NCBI GenBank assembly: GCA_023362775.1
Contig: JALMGJ010000005.1
Location: 39,551,463-39,615,462 of the forward strand
Reading direction: 5' to 3'
DNA: 64,000 nt
DNA from: Charina bottae
Lineage: Eukaryota; Chordata; Lepidosauria; Squamata; Charinaidae
In this document: positions 1 through 8,776 of the stretch, piece after piece
Layout: each line of letters opens with the position of its first letter
Position numbering within the stretch: the stretch's first letter is position 1
Program-made: the position numbers and the translations under genes
The notes under the pieces: generated by a model
What the model was told of the DNA's origin: nothing
Database searches by the model: none
Seen by the model: only the letters and a program-made list of their open reading frames with translations

Positions 1-256
1 TGGCATTGATTGAGAGAGAATGCAGTATGAAGAAAGAGGGTGGAGGTTCAAGTGAATCAAAAGGTTAATAACAGCTGTCCTAAACAAATACATTTAACAG
101 CAAAATCGTAGAGCGTGTAACTAGGCATTTCCCAGGTAACCTTCTAAATGCAATGAATTGATAAAATTTAGAAGATTGTAATTATGCAGAAACTAACTCA
201 GCAAGTGCAACGACTAAAGAACTCCAGATTTTGAAAAAGCTCTTTGCAGAGTTCTA
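1..256. other. Unclassified AT-rich flank, no gene seen
   Basis: No reading frame of interest and no repeat signature that I recognise. The stretch ends where the GCAT/TTAA tandem repeats begin. Confidence 0.5.
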
Positions 257-318
257 GCATGCATGCATGCATGCATGCATGCATGCATTAATTAATTAAT
301 TAATTAATTAATTAATTC
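257..318. repeat. Compound self-complementary microsatellite (GCAT)n-(TTAA)n
   Basis: About seven and a half GCAT units run directly into about seven TTAA/AATT units. Both unit types are their own reverse complement. The array sits where an L2 LINE tail (minus strand) would start, so it probably grew from the LINE's 3' tandem tail. Confidence 0.9.
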
Positions 319-321
319 ATT

Positions 322-335
322 CAGTTTGTATAGCT
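322..335. repeat. Target-site duplication of the BovB insertion, left copy
   Basis: CAGTTTGTATAGCT here is repeated exactly at 3514-3527, immediately outside the two ends of the BovB element. A perfect 14-bp duplication fixes both ends and argues for a recent, full-length insertion. Confidence 0.93.
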
Positions 336-3300
336 TTGTTGTTTATTCGTTCAGTCGTTTCCGACTCTTCGTGACTTCATGGACCAGTCCACGCCAGAGC
401 CCTCTGTCGGCCGTCACCATCCCCAGCTCCCCAATGGTTGAGTCCGTCACCTCCAGAATACCATCCATCCATCTTGCCCTTGGTCGGCCCCTCTTCCTTT
501 TGCCTTCCACTTTTCCTAGCATCAGCTTCTTCTCCAGGGTATCCTGTCTTCTCATTATGTGGCCAAAGTACTTCAGTTTTGCCTTTAATATCATTCCCTC
601 AAGTGAGCAGTCTGGCTTGATTTCCTGGAGTATGGACTGGTTTGATCTTCTTGCAGTCCAAGGCACTCTCAGAATTTTCCTCCAACACCACAGTTCAAAA
701 GCATCTATCTTCCTTCGCTCAGCCTTCCTTATGGTCCAGCTCTCGCAGCCATAGGTTACTACAGGGAATACCATTGCTTTAACTATGCGGACCTTTGTCG
801 TCAGTGCGATGTCTCTGCTCTTAACTATTTTATCAAGATTTGCCATTGCTCTCCTCCCAAGAAGTAGACGTCTTCTGATTTCCTGGCTGCAGTCAGCGTC
901 TGCAGTAATCTTTGCGCCTAGAAATACAAAGTCTGTCACTGCCTCCACTTTTTCTCCCTCTATTTGCCAGTCATCAATCAAGCTGGTTGCCATAATCTTG
1001 GTTTTTTTGAGGTTTAACTGCAACCCAGCTTTTGCACTTTCTTCTTTCACCTTCGTCATAAGGCTCCTCAACTCCTCCTCGCTTTCAGCCATCAAAGTGG
1101 TATCATCTGCATATCTGAGATTGTTAATGTTTCTTCCAGCGATTTTAACTCCAGCCTTGGATTCCTCAAGCCCAGCATGTCGCATGATGTGTTCTGCGTA
1201 CAGGTTGAATAGGTAGGGTGAGAGTATACAACCCTGCCGTACTCCTTTCCCAATCTTAAACCAGTCCGTTGTTCCGTGCTCTGTTCTTACCGTTGCTACT
1301 TGGTCGTTATACAGATTCCTCAGGAGGCAGACAAGATGACTTGGTATCCCCATACCACCAAGAACTTGCCACAATTTGTTATGATCCACACAGTCAAAGG
1401 CTTTAGAATAGTCAATAAAACAGAAATAGATGTTTTTCTGAAATTCCCTGGCTTTCTCCATTATCCAGCGGATATTGGCAATTTGGTCTCTAGTTCCTCT
1501 GCCTTTTCTAAACCCAGCTTGTACATCTGGCAATTCTCGCTCCATGAATTGCTGGAGTCTACCTTGCAAGATCTTGAGCATTACCTTACTGGCATGTGAA
1601 ATAAGTGCCACTGTTCGATAGTTTGAACATTCTTTAGTGCTTCCCTTTTTTGGTATGGGGATATAAGTTGATTTTTTCCAATCTGATGGCCATTCTTGTG
1701 TTTTCCAAATTTGCTGGCATATGGCATGCATCACCTTGACAGCATCATCTTGCAAGATTTTAAACAGTTCAGCTGGGATACCATCGTCTCCTGCTGCCTT
1801 GTTATCAGCAATGCTTCTTAAGGCCCATTCAACCTCACTCTTCAGGATGTCTGGCTCTAACTCACTGACCACACCGTCAAAGCTATCTCCAATATTATTA
1901 TCCTTCCTATACAGATCTTCCGTATATTCTTGCCACCTTTTCTTGATCTCTTCTGCTTCTGTTAGGTCCTTACCATCTTTGTTTTTGATCATACCCATTT
2001 TTGCCTGGAATTTACCTCCGATGTTTCTAATTTTCTGGAAGAGGTCTCTTGTCCTTCCTATTCTATTGTCTTCTTCCACTTCCGCACATTGCTTGTTTAA
2101 AAATAATTCCTTATCTCTTCTGGCTAACCTCTGGAATTTTGCATTTAATTGGGCATATCTCCCCCTATCACTGTTGCCTTTTGCTTTCCTTCTTTCTTGG
2201 GCTACTTCCAGTGTTTCAGCAGACAGCCATCTTGCCTTCTTGGTTTTCTTTTTCTTTGGGACGTTTTTTGTTGCCGCCTCCTGAACAATGTTGCGAACTT
2301 CTGTCCATAGTTCTTCTGGGACCCTATCTACTAAATCTAGTCCCTTAAATCTATTCTTCACCTCCACTGCATATTCCTTAGGAATATTAGTGAGCTCATA
2401 TCTAACTGATCTGTGGGTCTTCCCTATTCTCTTTAGTCTGATTCTAAATTTTGCAATAAGAAGTTCGTGATCTGAACTACAGTCAGCTCCAGGTCTTGTT
2501 TTTACCGACTGTATAGATGTCCGCCACCTTTGGCTGCAAAGGATGTAGTCAATCTGATTTCGGTGTCGACCATCTGGTGAAGTCCATGTATAAAGTCGTC
2601 TTTTAGGTTGTTGGAAGAGAGTGTTTGTTATGCACAGTGAGTTGTCTTGGCAAAATTCTATCAGCCTATGTCCTGCTTCATTTTGTTCTCCCAGACCATG
2701 CTTGCCTGTAATTCCAGGTGTCGTCTGACTACCCACCTTAGCATTCCAGTCTCCTGTAATCAAAATAACATCTCTTTTTGGCGTATTATCTAGTAGGTGC
2801 TGCAGATCCTCATAGAACTGATCTACTTCTGCTTCTTCAGCATCTGTGGTTGGGGCGTATATTTGGATCACTGTGATGTTAAATGGCTTACCCTGAATTC
2901 GAATTGAGATCATTCTATCGTTTTTTGGATTGTATCCAAGCACTGCTTTAGCCACTTTATTATTAATTATGAAGGCTACTCCATTTCTTCTGTGGTCCTC
3001 TTGTCCACAGTAGTAGATCTGGTGGTCATCTGATGTGAAGTGGCCCATCCCAGTCCATTTCAGTTCACTGACACCTAAAATGTCTATATTTAATCTTGAC
3101 ATCTCACCAATAACCACATCCAATTTGCCCTGGCTCACAGATCTTACATTCCAGGTTCCTATGGTGTGTTGATCTTTAGAACATCGGATTCGTCGTTCAC
3201 CACCAGCACCGTCGGCCGCTAGCCATCCTTTCGGCTTTGAGCTAGCTGCGTCATCACATCTGGGGCTAGTTGAACGTATCCTCTGTTCCTCCCCAGTAGC

Positions 3301-3513
3301 ATTTTGACCATCTTCCGACCTGGGAGTCCCATCTTCCGATGGTATACCGACATATCTTTGGTTGTACTGATCCATTTAGTTTTCATGGCAAGAATACTGG
3401 GGTGGGTTGCCATTACCTTCCCCAGGGATCGTATTTAGTCTGACCTCTCTGCCACGACCTTCCCGTCTTGGGTGTCCCTTCACGGTTTAGCTCATGGTTT
3501 CATTGAGGTTTGA
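336..3513 (-). mobile_element. BovB: Full-length RTE-BovB LINE, 3.18 kb
   Basis: The element runs from the 5' end at 3513 to a short A/C-rich tail (reverse complement near 336-356 reads AATAAACAACAAAG) and is bounded by an exact 14-bp TSD. Its length matches full-length BovB (about 3.2 kb). The 5' leader holds a BovB-like block (complement of 3385-3415). A 64-codon frame at 3219-3413 overlaps the start of the main frame in another phase. RTE elements are known to carry a small ORF1 in this position, but the match is only positional. The element lies in an L2 tail. I see no disabling mutation, so it could be mobilisation-competent or a very recent copy of an active one. Confidence 0.95.
343..3375 (-). 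CDS. BovB endonuclease-reverse transcriptase, intact 1,010 aa
   Basis: A single open frame. An in-frame TAA directly precedes the first ATG, so the start is well defined. Residues ~70-305 form an APE-type endonuclease: TWN (N76), SELKW (E104), IYAPT (Y173), GDWNAKVG (D209, N211), IDYIL (D276) and the terminal SDH (301-303). A basic stretch lies at ~374-381 (KKKKTKK). The reverse transcriptase spans ~560-790: FIDYSKAFD (653-661), GVRQGCILSPYLFNLY (711-726) and the catalytic YADD (755-758). The C-terminus has the RTE-type GKRKRGRPRARWMDGI block. The protein nicks genomic DNA and primes reverse transcription of its RNA there. By established knowledge BovB enzymes also mobilise Sauria/Squam SINEs, which occur here at 6.3, 18.8, 26.9 and 62.5 kb. 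Genome annotation pipelines often misname such ORFs as craniofacial development protein 2-like. Confidence 0.97.
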   Translation of the reverse strand: MDQYNQRYVGIPSEDGTPRSEDGQNATGEEQRIRSTSPRCDDAASSKPKGWLAADGAGGERRIRCSKDQHTIGTWNVRSVSQGKLDVVIGEMSRLNIDILGVSELKWTGMGHFTSDDHQIYYCGQEDHRRNGVAFIINNKVAKAVLGYNPKNDRMISIRIQGKPFNITVIQIYAPTTDAEEAEVDQFYEDLQHLLDNTPKRDVILITGDWNAKVGSQTTPGITGKHGLGEQNEAGHRLIEFCQDNSLCITNTLFQQPKRRLYTWTSPDGRHRNQIDYILCSQRWRTSIQSVKTRPGADCSSDHELLIAKFRIRLKRIGKTHRSVRYELTNIPKEYAVEVKNRFKGLDLVDRVPEELWTEVRNIVQEAATKNVPKKKKTKKARWLSAETLEVAQERRKAKGNSDRGRYAQLNAKFQRLARRDKELFLNKQCAEVEEDNRIGRTRDLFQKIRNIGGKFQAKMGMIKNKDGKDLTEAEEIKKRWQEYTEDLYRKDNNIGDSFDGVVSELEPDILKSEVEWALRSIADNKAAGDDGIPAELFKILQDDAVKVMHAICQQIWKTQEWPSDWKKSTYIPIPKKGSTKECSNYRTVALISHASKVMLKILQGRLQQFMERELPDVQAGFRKGRGTRDQIANIRWIMEKAREFQKNIYFCFIDYSKAFDCVDHNKLWQVLGGMGIPSHLVCLLRNLYNDQVATVRTEHGTTDWFKIGKGVRQGCILSPYLFNLYAEHIMRHAGLEESKAGVKIAGRNINNLRYADDTTLMAESEEELRSLMTKVKEESAKAGLQLNLKKTKIMATSLIDDWQIEGEKVEAVTDFVFLGAKITADADCSQEIRRRLLLGRRAMANLDKIVKSRDIALTTKVRIVKAMVFPVVTYGCESWTIRKAERRKIDAFELWCWRKILRVPWTARRSNQSILQEIKPDCSLEGMILKAKLKYFGHIMRRQDTLEKKLMLGKVEGKRKRGRPRARWMDGILEVTDSTIGELGMVTADRGLWRGLVHEVTKSRKRLNE

Positions 3514-3527
3514 CAGTTTGTATAGCT
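3514..3527. repeat. Target-site duplication of the BovB insertion, right copy
   Basis: Exact repeat of 322-335. It lies just outside the 5' end of the minus-strand BovB. Confidence 0.93.
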
Positions 3528-3561
3528 GTCCATCTCAAATCAGGGACTCTGGGTGGCAAAC

Positions 3562-3966
3562 AATCATTTTATTTATTTATTGCTCACATTTATATGGCCA
3601 CCCATCTCACACAAGGTGACTCTGGGCGGCATACATCATAAAAACAATTAAAATAGTTAAAACACAATACCCAAAACAAACAAACAAACAAACAAATACA
3701 AATAGCAGCCAAGAGATATTACATTCGTCAAGTGTCAATATAGCCAGGAAATGGGGCCCTTCACACACTCGGGACCCCAGGCCCAGGCACATAGCCAGGA
3801 CTTCAAGGCCTTCTGAAAAGCCAACAGGGTCAAGACCATCCTAATCTCAGCAGGGAGGATGTTCCAGAGGGCAGGGGCTATGGCAGAAAAGGCACATCTC
3901 CTAGTCCCTACCAGCCAACATTCCTTGCCTGTAAAAGCAAACATCTGATCACATTCTAGACAAAAA
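3562..3966 (-). mobile_element. L2-type LINE 3' end, 5'-truncated
   Basis: The reverse strand reads the conserved C-terminal L2 ORF2 segment (AFSAIAPALWNILPAEIR, then FQKALKSWLCAW) followed by the L2 3' tail (complement of 3590-3635). The same C-terminal motif recurs at 16.7-17.0 and 20.3-20.9 kb. The 5' break falls beside a (TG)n tract. Confidence 0.85.

Positions 3967-3968
<2 letters not shown>

Positions 3969-4001
<33 letters not shown>
3969..4001. repeat. (TG)n microsatellite
   Basis: About 16 TG units adjoining the truncated end of the L2 fragment. They create the artefactual His-Thr start of the reverse-strand frame. Confidence 0.95.
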
Positions 4002-4005
<4 letters not shown>

Positions 4006-4465
4006 ACCATGGTTTAGCTATGTTATTAGTAAAGTATTCATTTCATTTTTGTCTTATTATTGTTATATACTAATCAATGTTCTTCCTTTTCATTTTTGTC
4101 CCATTTTGAACTTTATTTCACAATAAAACTTGATTAAATAAGAGGTTCAAATCATACATATAATGCTTGTGTACATCTGGAAGTTGGAGGAAACAAATTA
4201 GGTCCATTACTGCCAAAACTAGCAATAGTGGCAAGGCAATTCTGTTTTTTTCCCCACTCTAAGGAGGTAGATTCATACCTGCCACCATCAAGCTTTTTAA
4301 AGCTAAAAACTGTATCTCAAATGTGGTACACTGCACAGGTAGGTGCCCATAATGATTTAAAGCCCATAGATATTATTCAATCTAAGTTTTTACAAGCACT
4401 TTTCTCCCTTTGGAGTTGGGAATCCACATTTGCTACTGGCTTAAACTTCGGTTCTCCAATGATTC
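4002..4465. other. Unclassified AT-rich sequence
   Basis: No convincing coding or repeat signature. The 80-codon plus-strand frame at 4228-4470 is not recognisable and lacks supporting context. Confidence 0.4.
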
Positions 4466-4484
4466 ACTAGCCCATCAATTTCCC
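4466..4484. repeat. Target-site duplication of L1-like element A, left copy
   Basis: ACTAGCCCATCAATTTCCC here matches 10661-10679 at 16 of 19 positions. It lies just outside the oligo-T start (A-tail of the minus-strand element). Confidence 0.85.
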
Positions 4485-4672
4485 TTTTTTTTATACAGTA
4501 AATTTTATTAAGTTTCAAAGAAAGAATAAAAACTACAATAAAAATAAAAAAAAAAACTAAAAAAGTGCAGAAACACAAGAGAAGAAAATTTTAAAAAATT
4601 TACAGGAAGATGTGGCTTCTGACTTTTAAGAGCAAGGATATACAAAATTTCCATAATTGATCTCTTACTCTA

Positions 4673-4677
4673 TATTA
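4673..4677. repeat. 5-bp TSD (TATTA) of copia-1, left copy
   Basis: TATTA precedes the TGTTGG terminus and recurs at 9130-9134 after the CCAACA terminus. Five base pairs is the usual Ty1/copia duplication. Confidence 0.9.
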
Positions 4678-4792
4678 TGTTGGAGAGTGTATTTTCTTGC
4701 ACATGCAGAGTATCAGAAAGCGATCAGCACCAGAGACCAATTAAATGACGCCAGTCATTTTAGTAACTTAGTTGCAGTTATATTTGTTACTC
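4678..4792 (-). repeat. Partial 3' LTR of copia-1
   Basis: This 115-bp stretch matches 8777-8890 with several differences, then jumps at 4792/4793 into RNase H coding sequence. In element orientation the U3-side ~238 bp of the LTR is missing. The outer terminus and TSD are intact. Confidence 0.9.
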
Positions 4793-5325
4793 AATTTGAG
4801 GTCTGCTCCCCAGTCTGAATCAGCATATGCCTGTACTTCTCCTGTCCCAGAAGCAGAAAGCCTCAGACAGTAATCCTTTGTGCCTTGTAAATACCTAAAC
4901 AATCTTTTCAATCCTGCTTTCCCAGTAGAAGTTGGTTTTTCTACTTGTCTGCTTAAAATTGAAACAGCATTAGAAATATCTGGGCGAGAATGATTTGCAA
5001 TGTACAATAAACGTCCAATTGCAGACCTAAACCCATCTGCCTCAGATAACTCAGGTTCTCCCATCTCCTTCTGGAATTCAGGAAGCATAGGGGTTAAGAC
5101 TGGTTTACATTCCTGCATGTTAAATTCCTCTAGGAGTCTCTTGATCTTATTACTTTGGCTTACCAGGAAACTACCATCCTTTTCTCTGTATATTTCCAAG
5201 CCTAAGTAATTTGTTACTATGCCAAGATTCTTGAAAATAAAATCATTCTTCATGCACGTTTCAAAATCAAGTCGCTGTTTGTCTGATGAAGTAAGTAACA
5301 GTAAATCATCAACACACAAACACAA
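4768..5325 (-). pseudogene. copia-1 reverse transcriptase C-half and truncated RNase H
   Basis: It begins with the copia RT catalytic motif CVDDLLLLTSS (the two adjacent Asp present), continues through NYLGLEIYREKDGSFLVSQSNKI-type thumb sequence and SAIGRLLYIANHSRPDIS, and enters RNase H at AYADSDWGAD (first catalytic Asp region). It then runs out of frame partner into LTR sequence at ~4793, so the last residues before the stop are encoded by the LTR. The remainder of RNase H is absent. Confidence 0.93.
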
Positions 5326-5349
5326 TACATAAAACTTTGTTTGTCTTTC

Positions 5350-5877
5350 TTAACATAAACACATGGATCTGCTTTTCCCTTTTTCAAAACCAAAACTTTG
5401 CAGTTTTTCATCTACTTTTAGGTTCCAGCAGTGAGCTGCTTGTTTTAAACCATAGATTGATTCTTGTAGTTCACATAGTAGATTTTTACCTTGTTCAAAA
5501 CCAGGTGGTTGTTGCATGTACAATTTCTGGTCTAACTCACCATACAAAAATGCAGTTTGAATATCATAATGATGAACTGACATTCCTTTTAATGCAGCAA
5601 CTTTCAGCAACAATCTGATTGATTCACCCTTTGTAACAGGTGCAAAGGTTTTGTCAAAATCCAAATCTTTTCTTTGAGAAAATCCTTTAGCAACTAATCT
5701 TGCTTTGTATTTTTGAATTTCCCCACTAGCATCCTTTTTTAGTTTGAAAACCCATCTACAACCCAGACAACGTTCATTGGGAGGTAGATTAACTAATTTC
5801 CAAGTTTTATTTTCTTTCAAGGAATCTAATTCTTGTTGCATTGCATTATACCAGCATTTTGCAATCTCAGGTGGCAT
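5350..5877 (-). pseudogene. copia-1 reverse transcriptase N-half
   Basis: Typical copia RT start (WYNAMQQELDSLKENKTW), then CRWVFKLK, KARLVAKGFSQRK, TFAPVTK, the catalytic YDIQTAFLYGEL (first Asp of the RT triad) and SIYGLKQAAHCWN. A one-base frameshift in the A/G-rich tract near 5372-5382 separates it from the VDD half at 4768-5325. Otherwise the two halves join without a gap. Confidence 0.94.
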
Positions 5878-5919
5878 ATAATTTATTTGCTGTAAAGACT
5901 CTGGTTCAGAGTGAACGTG

Positions 5920-6250
5920 TTAAGCTTTAACTATATCCACCTCAAAACGTTGAGGAGGAACACCTTTATTACTCCTCTGTGACCTGTAAGGTAAGACAGG
6001 ACTAACAGGATTAACAACCTGTTTTCCATCACTTTCCTGAGTATCATCTGTCTCATCAGACAGATTTTCAGCTTCCTCCTCTTGTTTAATGAACTCCTTT
6101 GGTGAAGAATCTTGTGGAATGTTATCAGCAAGTTCTTGCCTTTGTCCTGATTTCAAATCAACCTGAGAACTGGAATTTATTTTTCCCCAGTTTTGTTCTG
6201 CAAATGAAGCACTCTTGCTTATAATCAATTTATCTTCTAATATGAACCTG
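5920..6250 (-). pseudogene. copia-1 integrase-RT connector
   Basis: An acidic, low-complexity reading frame (EEAENLSDETDDTQES) ending in the SQRSNKGVPPQRF-type motif that precedes RT in copia polyproteins. Its first residues upstream of ~6250 come from the inserted SINE and are not copia. Confidence 0.8.
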
Positions 6251-6606
6251 AATAGGGGGCGTGGTGGCTCAGGGGGCATGGGGGCTCAGCGGGTAAGATG
6301 CCAGGCTTGTAGATCGTAAGATCGCAAGTTCAGAGGTTCGAATCCCTATCCCCATGTGACAGAGTGAGCTCCCGCACTAGCCCCAGCTCTTGCCAACCTA
6401 GCAATTTGAAAGCATGCAAATGCAAGTAGATGAATAGGTACCACTTCGGTGGGTAGGTAACAGCGTTCTGCCTGTGTCATGCCAGCCACATGACCGTGGA
6501 AGTGTCTTCGGACAATGCTGGCTCTTCGGCTAACAAACGGAGATGAGCACCAGCCCCTAGAGTCGGACACGACTGCACAAATGTGCAGGGGGAACCTTTA
6601 CCTTTT
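6251..6606 (+). mobile_element. Sauria/Squam-type tRNA-derived SINE S1 inside copia-1
   Basis: Pol III B box GGTTCGAATCC at 6335-6345, then the family body (gagctcccgcactagcccc, aatgcaagtagatgaa, ggtaggtaacagcgttctg) and the BovB-like 3' end (gtcggacacgactgcac). Possible TSD TATGAA-xx-TG at 6241-6250 / 6607-6616 (8 of 10). The 5' head looks partly duplicated: a gtggtggctcag block is followed at once by a second gggggctcagcgggtaag block. Confidence 0.93.
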
Positions 6607-6663
6607 TATGAATGTGTAGCTTCTTTGGCTTTGTTCATACCCAACAAAAATTGCTTTCTTTGT

Positions 6664-7263
6664 TTAGGAACCTCCTTTTCTTCTCTGTTGTTTTGGTATG
6701 TGAACCCATGCTGCACTGCCAAAAACTCTGAGATGGTTCACTTTTAGTTTCACACCATAAAACAAATGAAATGGAGTATCCTCAATCACACAATTAAACA
6801 GTCTGTTCTGAACATAACAGGCAGTTGCTACTGCTTCACCCCAAAACTTAAAAGGTAATTTTGCATCTTTAAGCAAGCACATCATAGCTTCTTGAAGTGT
6901 TCTACCTTTCCTTTCAGCAACTCCATTTTGCTGTGGAGTGTAAGGGTTAGAAAAATTTTGTTCTATCCCCTTCTCTGCTAGGAATTTTCTAAAAGTGTTA
7001 GAAAGAAATTCCCCTCCCCTATCATATTGTAAGGTAGACACAGGTTTTGGAAATCTTCCATTTGCCCATGTTACAAAACTTTCAAATTTATCTAATGCCT
7101 CATCTTTATGTTTCAGCGGATAGATAAATGTAGATCTTGAAAAATAATCTATTATGGTCATTATGAATCTTGCTTGTCCCAAACTTGGAGAAAAAGGACC
7201 AATTATATCACAATTAACAGTTTCAAGAGGTCTAGTAGTAACTCTGTCTCTGTGCTTACTCAC
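6664..7263 (-). pseudogene. copia-1 integrase catalytic core
   Basis: The DD35E triad is complete: Asp in VNCDIIGPF (residue ~19), Asp in LQYDRGGEF (~81) and Glu in NGVAERK (~117), with exactly 35 residues between the last two. The frame ends at ~6664, followed by out-of-frame sequence and the SINE. The product would insert copia cDNA into host DNA and leave the 5-bp duplication seen at this element. Confidence 0.95.
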
Positions 7264-7347
7264 AGGAGCCTTCTGTGTTTTGCATTCTTTGCAGACTAGA
7301 CAGTCTAGATATTTACTACAAGGTTTTAACTTCAGGTCAGCACATAA

Positions 7348-7662
7348 CTATGGCATTTGTGCTATGTATCTGTAATTTGCATGACCAAATCTCCTATGTA
7401 TTAAGTGTATGCACTGATCATGAATTGGGATGTTGCCAATTATAGCTTTTGCAGCTTGACTTTTAGCATTCTGTACTATGTACAATGAATCTCTTTGTAC
7501 ACCATGTGCACACAACTTACCATTCTTACGTATCTCACAGCCATCTTTCTTAAATATTATGACATATCCAGCTGCTACTAATTGGGATACAGATAAAAGG
7601 TTATTTAGGAACAAACAGCACATTTTTAACAGTTTCTCCCAAACAAGATAGATACATGTCAC
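7348..7662 (-). pseudogene. copia-1 integrase zinc-binding (pre-integrase) segment
   Basis: Contains the copia pre-integrase signature LIHRRFGHANYRYI (His-His half of the HHCC finger). The CC half is read at ~7290-7320 in another phase (complement encodes a CxxC), so a frameshift near 7340 splits the finger. It overlaps the protease frame end at 7601-7662. Confidence 0.85.
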
Positions 7663-8098
7663 CTTGACCCATAATTTCTATTGTAGTTCCATCAGCTATA
7701 GAAACACTTTGTCTATTAGTTTTAGACAATGAAACAAAGGAATTTTTACAGTTTGACAAATGACAATTAGCACCAGAATCTAACACCCAGAAATCAGAAT
7801 CATTTTTTTCATGAACTCGTGCAATATGTGTTGTTTGAAGAACCTTCTTCCGCATTGCCTCTTTGTTCTTTTTTCCTGTTGTTCGCTCTTTGGGCAATAA
7901 ATTACAGTCTTTCTGTAAATGTCCAGCTAAGCCACAATTAAAGCATCTGCGACTGGCTAATGCTGTTGCCTCAGCTTGGTTGCAGCCCTTCCCTTCCTTA
8001 GAAGAAATGGGTGGAGCTGAGTGCCGTTCCTTTCGCTTCTCCCACTCAGCAAGTAGCTGTCCCAAAACAAACAAAGGAGTAAGTTCAGCCTTGGGCAT
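7601..8098 (-). pseudogene. copia-1 gag zinc knuckle and aspartic protease
   Basis: The CCHC knuckle CFNCGLAGHLQKDC has perfect C-x2-C-x4-H-x4-C spacing (nucleocapsid function). It is followed by the protease active site FWVLDSGANCHLSN, where DSGA is the catalytic signature. Gag and protease share one frame, as expected for the copia gag-pol polyprotein. Confidence 0.95.
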
Positions 8099-8289
8099 TG
8101 CTTCCAGAGTGAAAATTAACGTATCCCATGTTTCATTCAGTGAAGATAAATAATGTATGCTTTTGTCAGAGATGTAAACTCCATTCCTCTCTCTTGCAGT
8201 TCTACAAACAGCTGCTGAATGTGGTTTAAATGTTCAGGCAGGCTCGCTTCTTCAGATAAGCCTTATACAGTTTTCTAGTGAGAGAAACC

Positions 8290-8595
8290 TTACTGCCAGC
8301 TGTTGCTTTTATATGCAAATCTCTTAATGCTTCCCACAGATTGTAAACCACATATGTTTATTACCTGATTGTCTTCAGCTCCAAAAATAATGGATGCTTT
8401 GGCACATTCATCCAGTCTAATCCATGCATTGGAGGGATTTGCTGGAGTTGGTTCAGCGATGGGGGACCATAAATCTTCCCTCTGAAGATACATTTCCATC
8501 CTTAAACTCCAGTTTATATAATTAGAATCTGATAAACATTCGAGCAGAATTCCTAATGACTGAGAATCAGCCATGGCTCTATCTTCACTAAGCAC
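8290..8595 (-). pseudogene. copia-1 gag N-terminal part
   Basis: Reads LSDSNYINWSLRMEMYLQREDLWSPI, the copia capsid N-terminal pattern NYxxWxxxMxxxLxxEDLW. The same pattern occurs in copia-2 at 35185-35394. The ATG at 8571 (MADSQSL) is a more likely native start than the upstream one at 8595. The frame breaks at ~8290. The middle of gag (8099-8289) is out of frame. Confidence 0.88.
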
Positions 8596-8762
8596 CTTGT
8601 AAATTCCTCAGCTTTTTTTTAATCTGTTTTGCTGCAAACAGATACAGTAGCTGCTAGAAGCCTCCCGGTAAGCTTCAAAGAAAAGCACTTCACTTGCCTT
8701 GTTTACTTGTCTTCTTCAGATGCAAATGAGCTGCTGCTGAGTTAGTCATTCTTCGTGCTGTC

Positions 8763-8776
8763 CTGGGCCCATAACC
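8763..8776 (-). promoter_or_regulatory. Primer-binding site complementary to an internal initiator tRNA-Met fragment
   Basis: Directly inside the 5' LTR the element strand reads GGTTATGGGCCCAG. This is the complement of the anticodon-stem/loop segment CTGGGCCCATAACC conserved in eukaryotic initiator tRNA-Met, not of a tRNA 3' end. Drosophila copia is known to prime from a tRNA-iMet half-molecule in this way. Confidence 0.85.

Larger units (their letters stand above)
317..3561 (-). mobile_element. L2-type LINE tail fragment, split by the BovB insertion
   Basis: Before the BovB inserted, 317-335 joined 3528-3561. Together they read as a short L2 3' tail in reverse orientation (the 'gactctgggtggca' type motif, compare 3600-3635 and 16590-16610). 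A second L2 tail follows at once, so two L2 ends lie side by side. The fragment is too short for subfamily assignment. Confidence 0.55.

Noticed and set aside
1721..2284. 187-codon plus-strand frame, rich in Ser/Leu
   Set aside because: Antisense shadow of the BovB reading frame.
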